Position numbers and translations under genes: made by a program
Source: Faecousia sp.
GTDB taxonomy: Bacteria > Bacillota > Clostridia > Oscillospirales > Oscillospiraceae
DNA: 64,000 nucleotides
Reading direction: 5' to 3'
Assembly: GCA_029257335.1 (NCBI GenBank)
Contig: JARIBV010000082.1
Location: forward strand, 1-64,000
In this document: positions 34,313 through 41,994 of the stretch, one piece after another
How the letters are laid out: the number at the start of each line of letters is the position of its first letter
Numbering within the stretch: position 1 is the first letter of the stretch
The notes under the pieces: generated by a model
What the model saw: only the letters and a program-made list of their open reading frames with translations
Told to the model about the DNA's origin: nothing
Databases searched by the model: none

Positions 34313-34358
34313 GCCCCCATAGGAGACGGAATTTCAGTCTTCTATGGGGGCAATTTTA
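34313..34358 (+). terminator. Terminator of the micro-protein transcript
   Basis: The stem GCCCCCATAGGAGA pairs with TCTTCTATGGGGGC (one mismatch region) with an 11-nt loop, followed by AATTTTATT. A smaller GGCCGGGGGTCTCCGGCC hairpin lies just before it (34271-34288). It abuts the end of metI on the other strand. Confidence 0.88.
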
Positions 34359-35066
34359 TTAGAAATGCTTTTTTCTGCGATCGGATTTTGAAGCCAGACG
34401 GGTGCCGAGAGACTGAAAAATCTGTACCAGAACCACCAAGAGGACCACGGCCAGAATCATCACTAAATCTTTATAACGATAGTAGCCGTAGTTAATGGCG
34501 ATCTTGCCCAGACCGCCGCCGCCGATGATACCGCTCATGGCGGAGTACCCCAAAATGGTGGTAACGGCAGTGGTGGCATTGGAAAGAAGGCTGGGGATGC
34601 TTTCAGGGAGCAGTACCTTCCGGATGATCTGCATGGGAGAGGCTCCCATGCTCTGGGCGGCTTCTATCACATTGGGATTCATCTCCCTGAGACTGGTCTC
34701 CGCCAGCCGTGCCACAAAGGGAAATGCGGCAACCACTAGAGGCACGATAGAGGCGGCCGTTCCCACAGAGGTGCCTACAATGGCCCGGGTGAGGGGAATC
34801 AAAATAATCATGAGGATCAGAAACGGCACGGAGCGCAGCAGGTTAATGATGACATTCAGCGCAGACATGAGCCACCTGGGCAGCGGACAGATGCCCTTGG
34901 GCTGCCCGGCTACCAATAAAATGCCCAGAGGCAGGCCGATAGCAATGGCAAAGGCGGTGGAAAGCAGGGTGACATAGAGCGTTTCCCAAAGGGCCAAGGG
35001 AAATTCGGTTTTTAGGATCTCCAGGGCCTCTTGCACGGCCTCCGGGGAAAAAAGATTATTCAGCAC
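34359..35066 (-). CDS. metI: Methionine ABC transporter permease MetI
   Basis: The 235-aa permease has five hydrophobic segments (first at about 27-48) and the ABC-permease EAA-type loop EAAQSMGASPMQIIRKVLLPES (core EAAQSMGAS, about 147-155). GIIGGGGLGKIAINYGYYRY near the end is typical of MetI. I take GTG at 35066 as start because GGAGG lies 9 nt upstream; a TTG at 35084 lies within the Shine-Dalgarno region. It overlaps metN by 11 nt. It forms the membrane channel of the D/L-methionine importer with MetN and MetQ. Confidence 0.93.
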   Translation of the reverse strand: MLNNLFSPEAVQEALEILKTEFPLALWETLYVTLLSTAFAIAIGLPLGILLVAGQPKGICPLPRWLMSALNVIINLLRSVPFLILMIILIPLTRAIVGTSVGTAASIVPLVVAAFPFVARLAETSLREMNPNVIEAAQSMGASPMQIIRKVLLPESIPSLLSNATTAVTTILGYSAMSGIIGGGGLGKIAINYGYYRYKDLVMILAVVLLVVLVQIFQSLGTRLASKSDRRKKHF

Positions 35067-36069
35067 GATCGGAAACCTCCTCAATCAATATATCGGGAAT
35101 CATGTTCAGGTAGTTCATGGCCTGTTGCAGCTCCTGCCGTCCGCCGGGAATGCCCAGAAGCATGTTTCCATAGACTTTGTCACCGATGGGCCGGGTAGAG
35201 GCAGAGAGAATATTGGCAGGGATTCCCAATTCCATGGCCATCTGAGAGATCAGGGGCGTCCGGGTGGTCTGGGCACCATTGAACACCACGCGCAGGCGGT
35301 GCTCCCCGTCGCAGGGGTTCAGAATCTCCTGTACGCCCTCGGGAAATACCAGCTGCCGGGCGGCTCTGGATTTGGGGCTGGAGAACACGGCGCTCACATC
35401 CCCCTCTTCCACCACGGTGCCGGCGTCCAAAATGGCAACCCGATTGCAGACCTCTTCCACCACGCTCATCTGGTGAGTGATAATGATGACGGTAATGCCC
35501 AGCTTTTTGTGGATGTCCCGGATCAGTTCCAGAATTGAATGGGTGGTATTTGGGTCCAGGGCAGAGGTGGCCTCATCGCACAGCAGAACCTTTGGCTCTG
35601 TTGCCAAAGCTCTGGCGATTGCCACACGCTGCTGCTGTCCGCCGGAAAGCTGCGCCGGGTAGGCATCGGCTTTTGTGGGAAGCCCCACGATTTCCAGAAG
35701 CTCCAATCCCCGTTTCCTTGCTTCTGCCTTGGGAACGCCGGAAAGTTCCAAAGGGAAGCATACATTTTTGAGACAGGTTCGCTGCTGTAGCAGGTTGAAG
35801 CCCTGGAAAATCATAGTTACAGTTCTGCGTACCTTCCGCAGCTCTTTTTGGCTCAGGGCACCCACATCCTGCCCGTCAATGAGGACGGTACCTTGGGTGG
35901 GGCGCTCCAGCATATTGATGCACCGCACCAGGGTGGATTTACCGGCACCGCTCATGCCAATGATGCCGAAAATATCTCCGTCGTGAATGGTAAGAGATAC
36001 ATCTTTCAGGGCTTCTACGCCGCCATCGGCACCGGGAAAGGTTTTTGTCAGGTTTTTTATTTCAATCAT
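35056..36069 (-). CDS. metN: Methionine ABC transporter ATP-binding protein MetN
   Basis: The 337-aa ATPase has Walker A GMSGAGKST (about residues 37-45), the signature LSGGQQQR (about 141-148), Walker B LLCDEATSAL (about 161-170) and the H-loop THQMS. The C-terminal NIL domain (about 260-335) is present, which in E. coli MetN binds methionine and inhibits transport when the inside pool is full. GGAGG lies 5 nt before ATG 36069. The operon order is metQ, metN, metI; the gap to metQ is 57 nt. Confidence 0.95.
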   Translation of the reverse strand: MIEIKNLTKTFPGADGGVEALKDVSLTIHDGDIFGIIGMSGAGKSTLVRCINMLERPTQGTVLIDGQDVGALSQKELRKVRRTVTMIFQGFNLLQQRTCLKNVCFPLELSGVPKAEARKRGLELLEIVGLPTKADAYPAQLSGGQQQRVAIARALATEPKVLLCDEATSALDPNTTHSILELIRDIHKKLGITVIIITHQMSVVEEVCNRVAILDAGTVVEEGDVSAVFSSPKSRAARQLVFPEGVQEILNPCDGEHRLRVVFNGAQTTRTPLISQMAMELGIPANILSASTRPIGDKVYGNMLLGIPGGRQELQQAMNYLNMIPDILIEEVSDRAE

Positions 36070-36126
36070 AGGAACCTCCAACCAGGGATTCGGGCCGCCG
36101 GAGGGGCAGCCCAAAAGAATTGCAAT

Positions 36127-36978
36127 TTACTTCAGAGCGTCCAAGCCGGTCTGCTTGCCGCCATAGAGCCCCATGGGCTCCACATGGATGGCAGAGACAC
36201 TCACAAGACTGGTTCCGTTCTGGCTGTTGAAGTCCTCCAGATAGGGCAGGTGCTGGAAGTAGTTGGCGTCCAGCTCTCCGCTGTCTACCACCAGATTGGG
36301 CTGCACATAGTCGGTAAATTCCACGATTTCCAGGGTAATGTTCTTAGAAGCCAGAATTTCCCTAGCAATTTTCAGAATGTCGGTATGGGGCGCGGGAGAA
36401 GCGGCCACCTTGATGCTCTGGCCTGCCAGGGCGGAATAGTCCACAGTGGGGTCAAAGCCGTTGGTGGGGGCCTCTACGGTGCTGACCACGGCACCGCCGT
36501 AGGTAGCAGTGATATAGTCTGCGACCTGTTGGCTTTCCAGAGCGGCTTTCAGCGCCAGAATCTTGGGAGAGGATTCGCTGCCGGCCTTCACTGCCAGAAT
36601 GTTGCTGTAGGCAGAGGAGGAACCCTCTGTCAGGAGGCTCTCTTCTGCGGGCTTCATCCCTGCGTCAATGGCATAGTTGGAGTTGATGATGGCATAGTCC
36701 AGATCCTTCAGCGCAGCAGGAAGCTGGGCGGCCTCGATCTCTTTTAATTCCAGATTCTGGGGTTTGGTTTCGATGTCCCGGATGGTGGCGGTGATATCGG
36801 CCCCCTCTTTCAGGGTAATGATGCCGTTTTCCTGAAGCAGCAGCAGGGCCCGGGCTTCGTTGGTGGTATCATTGGGAACACCGATCACAATGGATCCGTC
36901 GTGGGAACAGCCGGTAAATACAAAAATAAGAGACAGAGTAAGGATAACGGTAAGAACCAGAGAAGTGATTTTTTTCAT
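36127..36978 (-). CDS. metQ: MetQ-type methionine-binding lipoprotein, circularly permuted
   Basis: The 283-aa lipoprotein (lipobox FTGC, Cys24) should bind methionine and feed MetNI. Every family motif is present but in permuted order. The part that is normally second comes first: VPNDTTNEARALLLLQ (34-49), EIEAAQLP (80-87), INSNYAIDAG (98-107). After a linker (about 165-188) the normally N-terminal part follows: IKVAASPAPH (189-198), FTDYVQPN (221-228), DANYFQH (237-243), HVEPMGLY (265-272), ending GLDALK, where a normal MetQ would continue into the VPND segment. Length is normal, and there is no frameshift. A ribosome site AAGGAG lies 10 nt upstream. Confidence 0.93.
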   Translation of the reverse strand: MKKITSLVLTVILTLSLIFVFTGCSHDGSIVIGVPNDTTNEARALLLLQENGIITLKEGADITATIRDIETKPQNLELKEIEAAQLPAALKDLDYAIINSNYAIDAGMKPAEESLLTEGSSSAYSNILAVKAGSESSPKILALKAALESQQVADYITATYGGAVVSTVEAPTNGFDPTVDYSALAGQSIKVAASPAPHTDILKIAREILASKNITLEIVEFTDYVQPNLVVDSGELDANYFQHLPYLEDFNSQNGTSLVSVSAIHVEPMGLYGGKQTGLDALK

Positions 36979-37016
36979 AGTATGTATGCTCCTTTGTGGA
37001 TTGAATGTTGTAAGGG

Positions 37017-37100
37017 TCAGAATATGGAATGCAGTACGCAAGGGCGCATTCGCTGATTTGTCAGGGTAGTACGGGTGAGGATCGTTGCCATGGTTTTCAT
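37017..37100 (-). CDS. Possible second small leader ORF (27 codons)
   Basis: An ATG with AAGGAG 8 nt upstream opens a 27-codon frame beginning MKTMATILTRTTLT and ending before metQ. It lies between the attenuator terminator and metQ, so it would be translated only on read-through transcripts. Three methionines and six threonines are not a clear amino-acid signal. It could be a leader peptide or chance; translation is plausible because of the ribosome site. Confidence 0.45.
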   Translation of the reverse strand: MKTMATILTRTTLTNQRMRPCVLHSIF

Positions 37101-37117
37101 GGAGATCGCTCCTTTCC

Positions 37118-37154
37118 ATAAAAAATGAGGGAAGCTTCCGATGAAGCATCCCTC
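37118..37154 (-). terminator. Attenuator terminator in the met operon leader
   Basis: On the minus strand the stem GAGGGA-T-GCTTC pairs with GAAGC-T-TCCCTC around ATCG, followed by ATTTTTT. It lies 37 nt behind the stop codon of the methionine-rich leader ORF and about 140 nt before metQ. The loop and 3' arm (CATCGGAA, + coordinates 37136-37143) are complementary over 8 nt to TTCCGATG inside the leader ORF (37215-37222), a candidate anti-terminator pairing. Confidence 0.9.
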
Positions 37155-37190
37155 TGTAATACAAACTCAGTTGCGGCGCAAGTTCGCCGG

Positions 37191-37301
37191 TCATCTCTGG
37201 TATGACAGAAAGCGCATCGGAAAAAGGGCAGAGCGAAGCATGCACATGGAGCACATGCACATTTCCATCATATTCATCACGATCATATGCAGATTTTTCA
37301 T
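37191..37301 (-). CDS. Methionine-rich leader peptide
   Basis: A 36-codon ORF has a good ribosome site (AAGGGAG, 9 nt before ATG) and starts about 36 nt behind a consensus promoter. Ten of its 36 residues are methionine, most within one run (MNMMEMCMCSMCM, residues 9-21). A terminator follows its stop codon. This is the standard layout of amino-acid attenuation: ribosomes stalling at AUG codons when charged tRNA-Met is scarce would free the mRNA to form an anti-terminator. It sits before the methionine transporter operon. The mechanism is inferred from the sequence. Confidence 0.88.
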   Translation of the reverse strand: MKNLHMIVMNMMEMCMCSMCMLRSALFPMRFLSYQR

Positions 37302-37344
37302 GGTGCGTGTCTCCCTTCCTCCAAAATGTGCTTGAAACACGGAC

Positions 37345-37373
37345 ATTGTACCACCGGCAGTTTTATTTGTCAA
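37345..37373 (-). promoter_or_regulatory. Promoter of the methionine transporter operon
   Basis: On the minus strand: TTGACA (37368-37373), 17-nt spacer, TACAAT (37345-37350). Transcription would start near 37338. No SAM-box (S-box) or T-box signature was found in the 360-nt leader that follows. Confidence 0.9.
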
Positions 37374-37584
37374 TAGAATATCACAATAAAATTTCAGGTC
37401 AAAAATGCAAAGCATAGAATAAATTGATTTAAGAGTACTGCGATACATCGAAGCGTTTATAAGGAATGACTAAAAACAGGGGGGATGTACATGCAAGATT
37501 ATGAAATAGGATGTACAAATTCAATAAAACCTGTGTCGAAGATTTGGGAGAAAAAGAGAAAAAGAGGAGAGCCGTGGAAAACGA

Positions 37585-37613
37585 TTGAAATGGGCATGAT
37601 ATTTTGATAAAAT
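37585..37613 (+). promoter_or_regulatory. Probable promoter of malQ-glgP
   Basis: TTGAAA (37585-37590), 17-nt spacer, TAAAAT (37608-37613). The AT-rich stretch 37374-37584 before it holds no gene. Transcription would start near 37620, leaving a leader of about 395 nt before malQ. Confidence 0.65.
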
Positions 37614-37619
37614 GGAGCT

Positions 37620-38005
37620 ACTTTCAAACGATTTTACCAGAATGGTAATGCAATTCTCGGAAAAGCTGCCCCAATCCCTGCTAGAACCCCCGTGTTTCTC
37701 TGACAGGTCTCGTCAAAGGGAAGCCCGGGGGATTCTTTGCAGAATCAAGCGGCGCCCGATGCTCCGGAAAGAGATTTGTGACCGGAACCCGGAAACATGG
37801 GAGAGCAAGGCATACGCCTGCGGCGGACAGTGACGGTGGGAAAACGAAAGCATCTGCCCTGAAAGCGGCGGACATCTGCGCATGGGCGGTTCCGCCGGAG
37901 CAAAGGCTGCAAGAGATTCCGGCCCTTCATGCAGGAGGCTCTTCTGCCCGGCCGCACCATGTTCAGCTGCTAAAAAGAACGCACCCCAAGATTGGATGAC
38001 GAGGA
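37620..38005 (+). other. Long GC-rich leader of malQ-glgP, content unexplained
   Basis: About 390 nt separate the promoter from malQ. Unlike normal spacers in this window, it is GC-rich and full of potential hairpins, for example CCCCCG with CGGGGG (37687 and 37725 regions), GATTC-TTTGCA-GAATC and GGCGG-TT-CCGCC. Small ORFs there lack ribosome sites. It could be a structured 5' UTR or a small RNA gene; I could not match it to RNase P, tmRNA, SRP RNA or a riboswitch class. Confidence 0.5.
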
Positions 38006-38014
38006 GGGAACACC

Positions 38015-39505
38015 ATGCGAACAAGCGGAATTCTGATGCATGTCACCTCTCTGCCCGGTCCCTATGGAATAGGCACCATGGGCGCAGAGGCTCGAAGGTT
38101 TCTGGATTTTCTGGAGAAGGCGGGCCAGTCCTACTGGCAGGTTTTGCCTCTGTCTCCAACAGGCTGCGGCAATTCTCCTTATCAGGCCTTTTCTACCTTT
38201 GCCGGCAACCATTATCTGATCGATCTGGATATACTGGAAGAAGAAGGCCTTTTGCGAAAGGAGGAACTGAACGGAATCCACTGGGGTCAGGATGCGGGCC
38301 GGGTGGACTTCGGCGCGCTGTATGAAAATCGCTGCAAGGTTCTGTATCAGGCCTATGAGCGTTTTATCGGGATGCCCAACCGGGCCTTTCAGGAGTTTGT
38401 AAAGGCCAATTCGTGGCTTCCGGACTATGGCCTGTTCATGGCGCTCAAGGAGGAGTTCTCCGGCGCCGAATGGCTCAGCTGGCCGGAAGGCCTGCGGCTG
38501 CGAGACCCTGCCGAGATCCAAAAATATCGGGAAAAACTGAAGTATAAGATCGTGTTTCAGTATTTCCTTCAGTTCAAATTCTTTGAGCAGTGGGGAAAGC
38601 TTCGGGCCTATGCCAAGGACAGGGGAATCGGCATCATTGGAGATGTGCCCATTTATGTGCCCCTGGACTCTGCGGATGTGTGGGCAAACCCCGGATTTTT
38701 CCAGCTGGATGAGGAACGCAGACCCACCATGGTGGCCGGAGTGCCCCCGGATGCCTTCACGGCGGATGGTCAGCTTTGGGGAAATCCTCTGTATGATTGG
38801 AACCGGATGAAGGAAAGCGGCTATGCCTGGTGGATGCGCCGCCTGGAATCTGCCAGCCGGATGTATGACAGGATTCGCCTGGACCACTTCCGCGGCTTCG
38901 AGAGCTACTGGGCAGTGCCCGCAGGGGATTCTACCGCAAAAAACGGTCAGTGGCTTCCCGGCCCCGGCGAAGACTTCCTCAATGCCATTCAAAAAAATCT
39001 GCCGCATCTGGCATTTATAGCGGAGGATTTGGGTTTTCTTACTGCCCGGGTCCGCAAGCTGCAGCAAGATTCCGGCTATCCCGGGATGAAGGTGCTGGAG
39101 TTTGCCTTTGACTCCCGGGAGCCCAGTGAGTATCTGCCCCATACCTACACCAGAAATACGGTGTGTTATACGGGAACCCACGACAATCAGACCGTGCAGC
39201 AATGGTTTGATGAGGCGCCCTCTGAGGCGGTGGAGTACGCCAAAGAATATCTGGCCCTGAATGAACGGGAGGGATATGCCTGGGGGATGATCCGCAGCGG
39301 TATGGCGTCGGTTTCTGACCTGTTTGTGGCACAGATTCAGGACTATCTGGGCCTGGGGGCCCACAGCCGAATGAATTTCCCGGGCTCGTTGTCCGGGGAT
39401 AACTGGACCTGGCGTGTACAGGAGGGGCTGTTTACGGAGCCTCTGGCAGAAAAAATCAAACATCTTACCCACATGTATGGGCGGGATGGAAACAGAAACA
39501 AGTAA
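38015..39505 (+). CDS. malQ: 4-alpha-glucanotransferase (amylomaltase)
   Basis: The 496-aa GH77 enzyme transfers alpha-1,4-glucan segments between maltodextrins, producing chains that phosphorylase can attack. Family markers: ILMHVTSLPGPYGIGTMG at the start, WQVLPLSPTGCGNSPYQ (about 41-57), GDVPIYVPLDSADVW (about 210-224), RLDHFRGFESYWAVP (catalytic Asp, about 288-302), AEDLG (about 335-339, acid/base Glu) and YTGTHDNQT (about 386-394). GAGGAGGG gives a strong RBS. It is 50 nt upstream of glgP in one operon. Confidence 0.96.
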   Translation: MRTSGILMHVTSLPGPYGIGTMGAEARRFLDFLEKAGQSYWQVLPLSPTGCGNSPYQAFSTFAGNHYLIDLDILEEEGLLRKEELNGIHWGQDAGRVDFGALYENRCKVLYQAYERFIGMPNRAFQEFVKANSWLPDYGLFMALKEEFSGAEWLSWPEGLRLRDPAEIQKYREKLKYKIVFQYFLQFKFFEQWGKLRAYAKDRGIGIIGDVPIYVPLDSADVWANPGFFQLDEERRPTMVAGVPPDAFTADGQLWGNPLYDWNRMKESGYAWWMRRLESASRMYDRIRLDHFRGFESYWAVPAGDSTAKNGQWLPGPGEDFLNAIQKNLPHLAFIAEDLGFLTARVRKLQQDSGYPGMKVLEFAFDSREPSEYLPHTYTRNTVCYTGTHDNQTVQQWFDEAPSEAVEYAKEYLALNEREGYAWGMIRSGMASVSDLFVAQIQDYLGLGAHSRMNFPGSLSGDNWTWRVQEGLFTEPLAEKIKHLTHMYGRDGNRNK

Positions 39506-39555
39506 ATCCCGTGACCGCTCCCGTGCGGCTGCGATTCCAATAGAGGAGACTGATT

Positions 39556-41889
39556 ATGAATTTAAATTGTCAAAATATTCTGAAAATGACAGAAGCACAG
39601 CTGAAATACCAGTGCGATGTGAACCTGCAGGAGGCAACGCCCCAGGAGCTTCACGAGGCACTGTCCAGCGCGGTGATGGTTGCCATCAGCGATGACTGGG
39701 CTGCCAGCAAGCACGGCCGCACCAACAGCCGCAAGGCATTTTACTTCTCCGCAGAGTACCTCATTGGCCGTCTGGTATACAGCAACCTGTATAATCTGGG
39801 AATTCTGGAGGAATTGAAGAAGGTATTCCTCAATGCCGGTGTGGATTTGGCCTGCCTGGAAGAGATCGAAGATGCCGCCCTGGGCAATGGCGGTCTGGGT
39901 CGTCTGGCTGCCTGCTTCCTGGATTCTGCCGCCACCTGCAATGTCCCTCTGTCCGGCTATGGTCTTCGGTATCGCTTCGGTCTGTTTAAGCAGAAATTTG
40001 ACGACAATGGCAGCCAGAGAGAGACGGCTGACGATTGGACCAAATACGGCGATCCCTGGTCCTACCGTCGGTATAATCATGCGGTCCGCATCGCTTTCCC
40101 TGACCATACGGTTCTGGCGGTGCCCTATGATGTGCCGGTCATTGGCTATGGCACCAAGAATATCGGCACCCTGCGTCTGTGGCAGTGCGAAGCGGAGCAG
40201 GAGCTGGATTTTGATGCCTTCAATGCCCAGGATTACGCCCGGGCTCTGGCAGAAAAGAACAAGGCAGAGGATATCACCAGAGTGCTGTACCCCAACGACT
40301 CCACCTGGGAGGGCAAGCGCCTGCGTGTGAAACAGCAGTATGTGCTGTCTTCCGCTTCCTTGCAGGACATTTTGCGGGCTTACAAGGACACCCATGGAAC
40401 CGATCTGAGCCGCTTTGCTGATTTTGTCACCATTCAGCTCAATGACACCCATCCTGCCATCTCCATTCCGGAACTGATCCGCCTGTTTATGGTGGAGGGC
40501 ATGACCTTTGAGCAGGCCTTTGCAGTGGCACAGAAGACCTTCTGCTATACCAACCACACCATTATGACGGAGGCCCTGGAGAAGTGGAACATGGATCTGC
40601 TGCGCTCCGTGGTGCCTGAGGTCTGCGATATTATCTGCCGCATTGATGCCAAGCTCAAGAGCGAGCACCCCGAACTGTATATCCTCCGGGACAACACGGC
40701 CCACATGGCATATATGTCTGTGTATGTGTCCTCCTATGTCAATGGCGTTGCGGAGATCCACTCCCAGATTCTGAAGGATGACCTGTTCAGAGACTGGTAC
40801 CGGGTATATCCTGAGCGCTTCCAGAACAAGACCAATGGCATTACCCCCCGCCGCTGGCTGGGGCTGTGCAATCCCGAACTGACCCAGATGGTGAAGTACC
40901 GGGTGGGCGGCGACTTCCTCACCAACCTGGATAAGCTGAGCGAGCTGAAGCCTCTGATCGACGATGACATGGTGCGTCAGTTCAACTCCATCAAGCGTCT
41001 CAAGAAAGAGCAGCTGGCGGCTGTGATCGAGAAGAATGAAGGTGTGGTGCTGAATCCCGACTTCATGTTTGATGTACAGGTGAAACGCCTGCACGAGTAC
41101 AAGCGGCAGCTGATGAATATTATCTCCGTTCTGGACATTTACTACCGCCTGAAAGATGGGAGCCTTCAGAACTTCCATCCCACCGCATATATCTTTGGCG
41201 CAAAGTCTGCCCCCGGCTACGCCCGGGCCAAGGCCATCATCCGCTTTATCAACCGGGTGGCCAAGATGATTAACAACGACCCTGCAGTCAAGGATCAGCT
41301 GAAGGTAGTTTTTGTACAGAACTACAACTGTTCCTATGCTGAGCACATTATTCCCGCCGCCGATGTATCCGAGCAGATTTCCCCTGCCGGCACCGAGGCT
41401 TCCGGCACCGGCAACATGAAGCTGATGCTCAACGGCGCAGTGACCCTGGGTACCATGGACGGTGCCAATGTGGAGATTGTGCGGGAAGCCGGTCTGGAGA
41501 ACAACTATATCTTCGGTGCTACGGTGGAAGAGCTCAACAGCATCAGAGACACCTACTGGGCCCGGGGTATTTATGATACCAATCCCCAGCTGCACCGTGC
41601 GCTGGATACGCTGGTGGACGGTACGGTGCCTACGGATGACGAACAGAGAGAGCTGTATCATGCTCTGCTGGACGGTGCTTCCTGGCATCGCCCGGACCAC
41701 TATTTCGTCCTGAAGGACTATGACTCCTATCTGGAGACCAAGCTTCGTGCAAACCGGGATTATGCCGATCGGCTGGCCTTTGGCCGGAAGTGCCTGATGA
41801 ATGTTGCCTCCGCCGGCAAATTCTCCTCTGACCGCACCATCCGGCAGTATGCCGATGAAATCTGGCATGTAGAGCCCAGTGAAATTTAA
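39556..41889 (+). CDS. glgP: Glycogen/maltodextrin phosphorylase
   Basis: The 777-aa GT35 enzyme releases glucose-1-phosphate from alpha-1,4-glucans. Sequence markers: AALGNGGLGRLAACFLDS (about 107-124), the RLHEYKRQLMN segment near 515, and the PLP-lysine block EASGTGNMKLMLNGA (about 615-629). The N-terminus is short, as in bacterial enzymes without allosteric extensions. It works with MalQ in the same operon to break down storage glucan or imported maltodextrin; glycogen synthesis genes are not in the window. Confidence 0.96.
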   Translation: MNLNCQNILKMTEAQLKYQCDVNLQEATPQELHEALSSAVMVAISDDWAASKHGRTNSRKAFYFSAEYLIGRLVYSNLYNLGILEELKKVFLNAGVDLACLEEIEDAALGNGGLGRLAACFLDSAATCNVPLSGYGLRYRFGLFKQKFDDNGSQRETADDWTKYGDPWSYRRYNHAVRIAFPDHTVLAVPYDVPVIGYGTKNIGTLRLWQCEAEQELDFDAFNAQDYARALAEKNKAEDITRVLYPNDSTWEGKRLRVKQQYVLSSASLQDILRAYKDTHGTDLSRFADFVTIQLNDTHPAISIPELIRLFMVEGMTFEQAFAVAQKTFCYTNHTIMTEALEKWNMDLLRSVVPEVCDIICRIDAKLKSEHPELYILRDNTAHMAYMSVYVSSYVNGVAEIHSQILKDDLFRDWYRVYPERFQNKTNGITPRRWLGLCNPELTQMVKYRVGGDFLTNLDKLSELKPLIDDDMVRQFNSIKRLKKEQLAAVIEKNEGVVLNPDFMFDVQVKRLHEYKRQLMNIISVLDIYYRLKDGSLQNFHPTAYIFGAKSAPGYARAKAIIRFINRVAKMINNDPAVKDQLKVVFVQNYNCSYAEHIIPAADVSEQISPAGTEASGTGNMKLMLNGAVTLGTMDGANVEIVREAGLENNYIFGATVEELNSIRDTYWARGIYDTNPQLHRALDTLVDGTVPTDDEQRELYHALLDGASWHRPDHYFVLKDYDSYLETKLRANRDYADRLAFGRKCLMNVASAGKFSSDRTIRQYADEIWHVEPSEI

Positions 41890-41897
41890 AGAAACAG

Positions 41898-41935
41898 CGG
41901 CGTTGTCTCACGAAACCGTGGGACAACGCCGTTTT
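41898..41935 (+). terminator. Terminator of malQ-glgP
   Basis: The stem CGGCGTTGTCTCACG pairs with CGTGGGACAACGCCG (one mismatch) around AAAC, followed by TTTT. It begins 9 nt behind the glgP stop. Confidence 0.9.
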
Positions 41936-41994
41936 ACACAAGGGGATATACAACGGGGGGGAGCCGGTGACGCCACCCCGTTTTTCTATAGGAT

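Noticed and set aside
36127-36978. MetQ as a frameshifted or fused pair of fragments
   Set aside because: There is one continuous frame of normal length with each family motif once, an intact lipobox and a natural stop at the inter-lobe junction. Fragments from a broken duplication would show missing or doubled motifs.
36979-37340. SAM (S-box) riboswitch or Met T-box upstream of metQ
   Set aside because: The leader lacks the conserved S-box core and the AGAGAG/GGTGG-ACCGCG elements of a T-box. A Met-rich ORF and a terminator are present instead.
37612-37833. 73-codon ORF at the start of the malQ leader
   Set aside because: Its ATG overlaps the -10 box and has no ribosome site, so it is probably a chance frame.
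37620-38005. RNase P RNA, tmRNA, SRP RNA or cobalamin riboswitch in the malQ leader
   Set aside because: Core signatures (P4 GAGGAAAGTCC, tag ORF with YALAA end, SRP tetraloop region, B12 box GCCACTG) are not present on either strand.
39562-41868. 768-codon open frame antisense to glgP
   Set aside because: Same reason: shadow of a well-supported phosphorylase gene.
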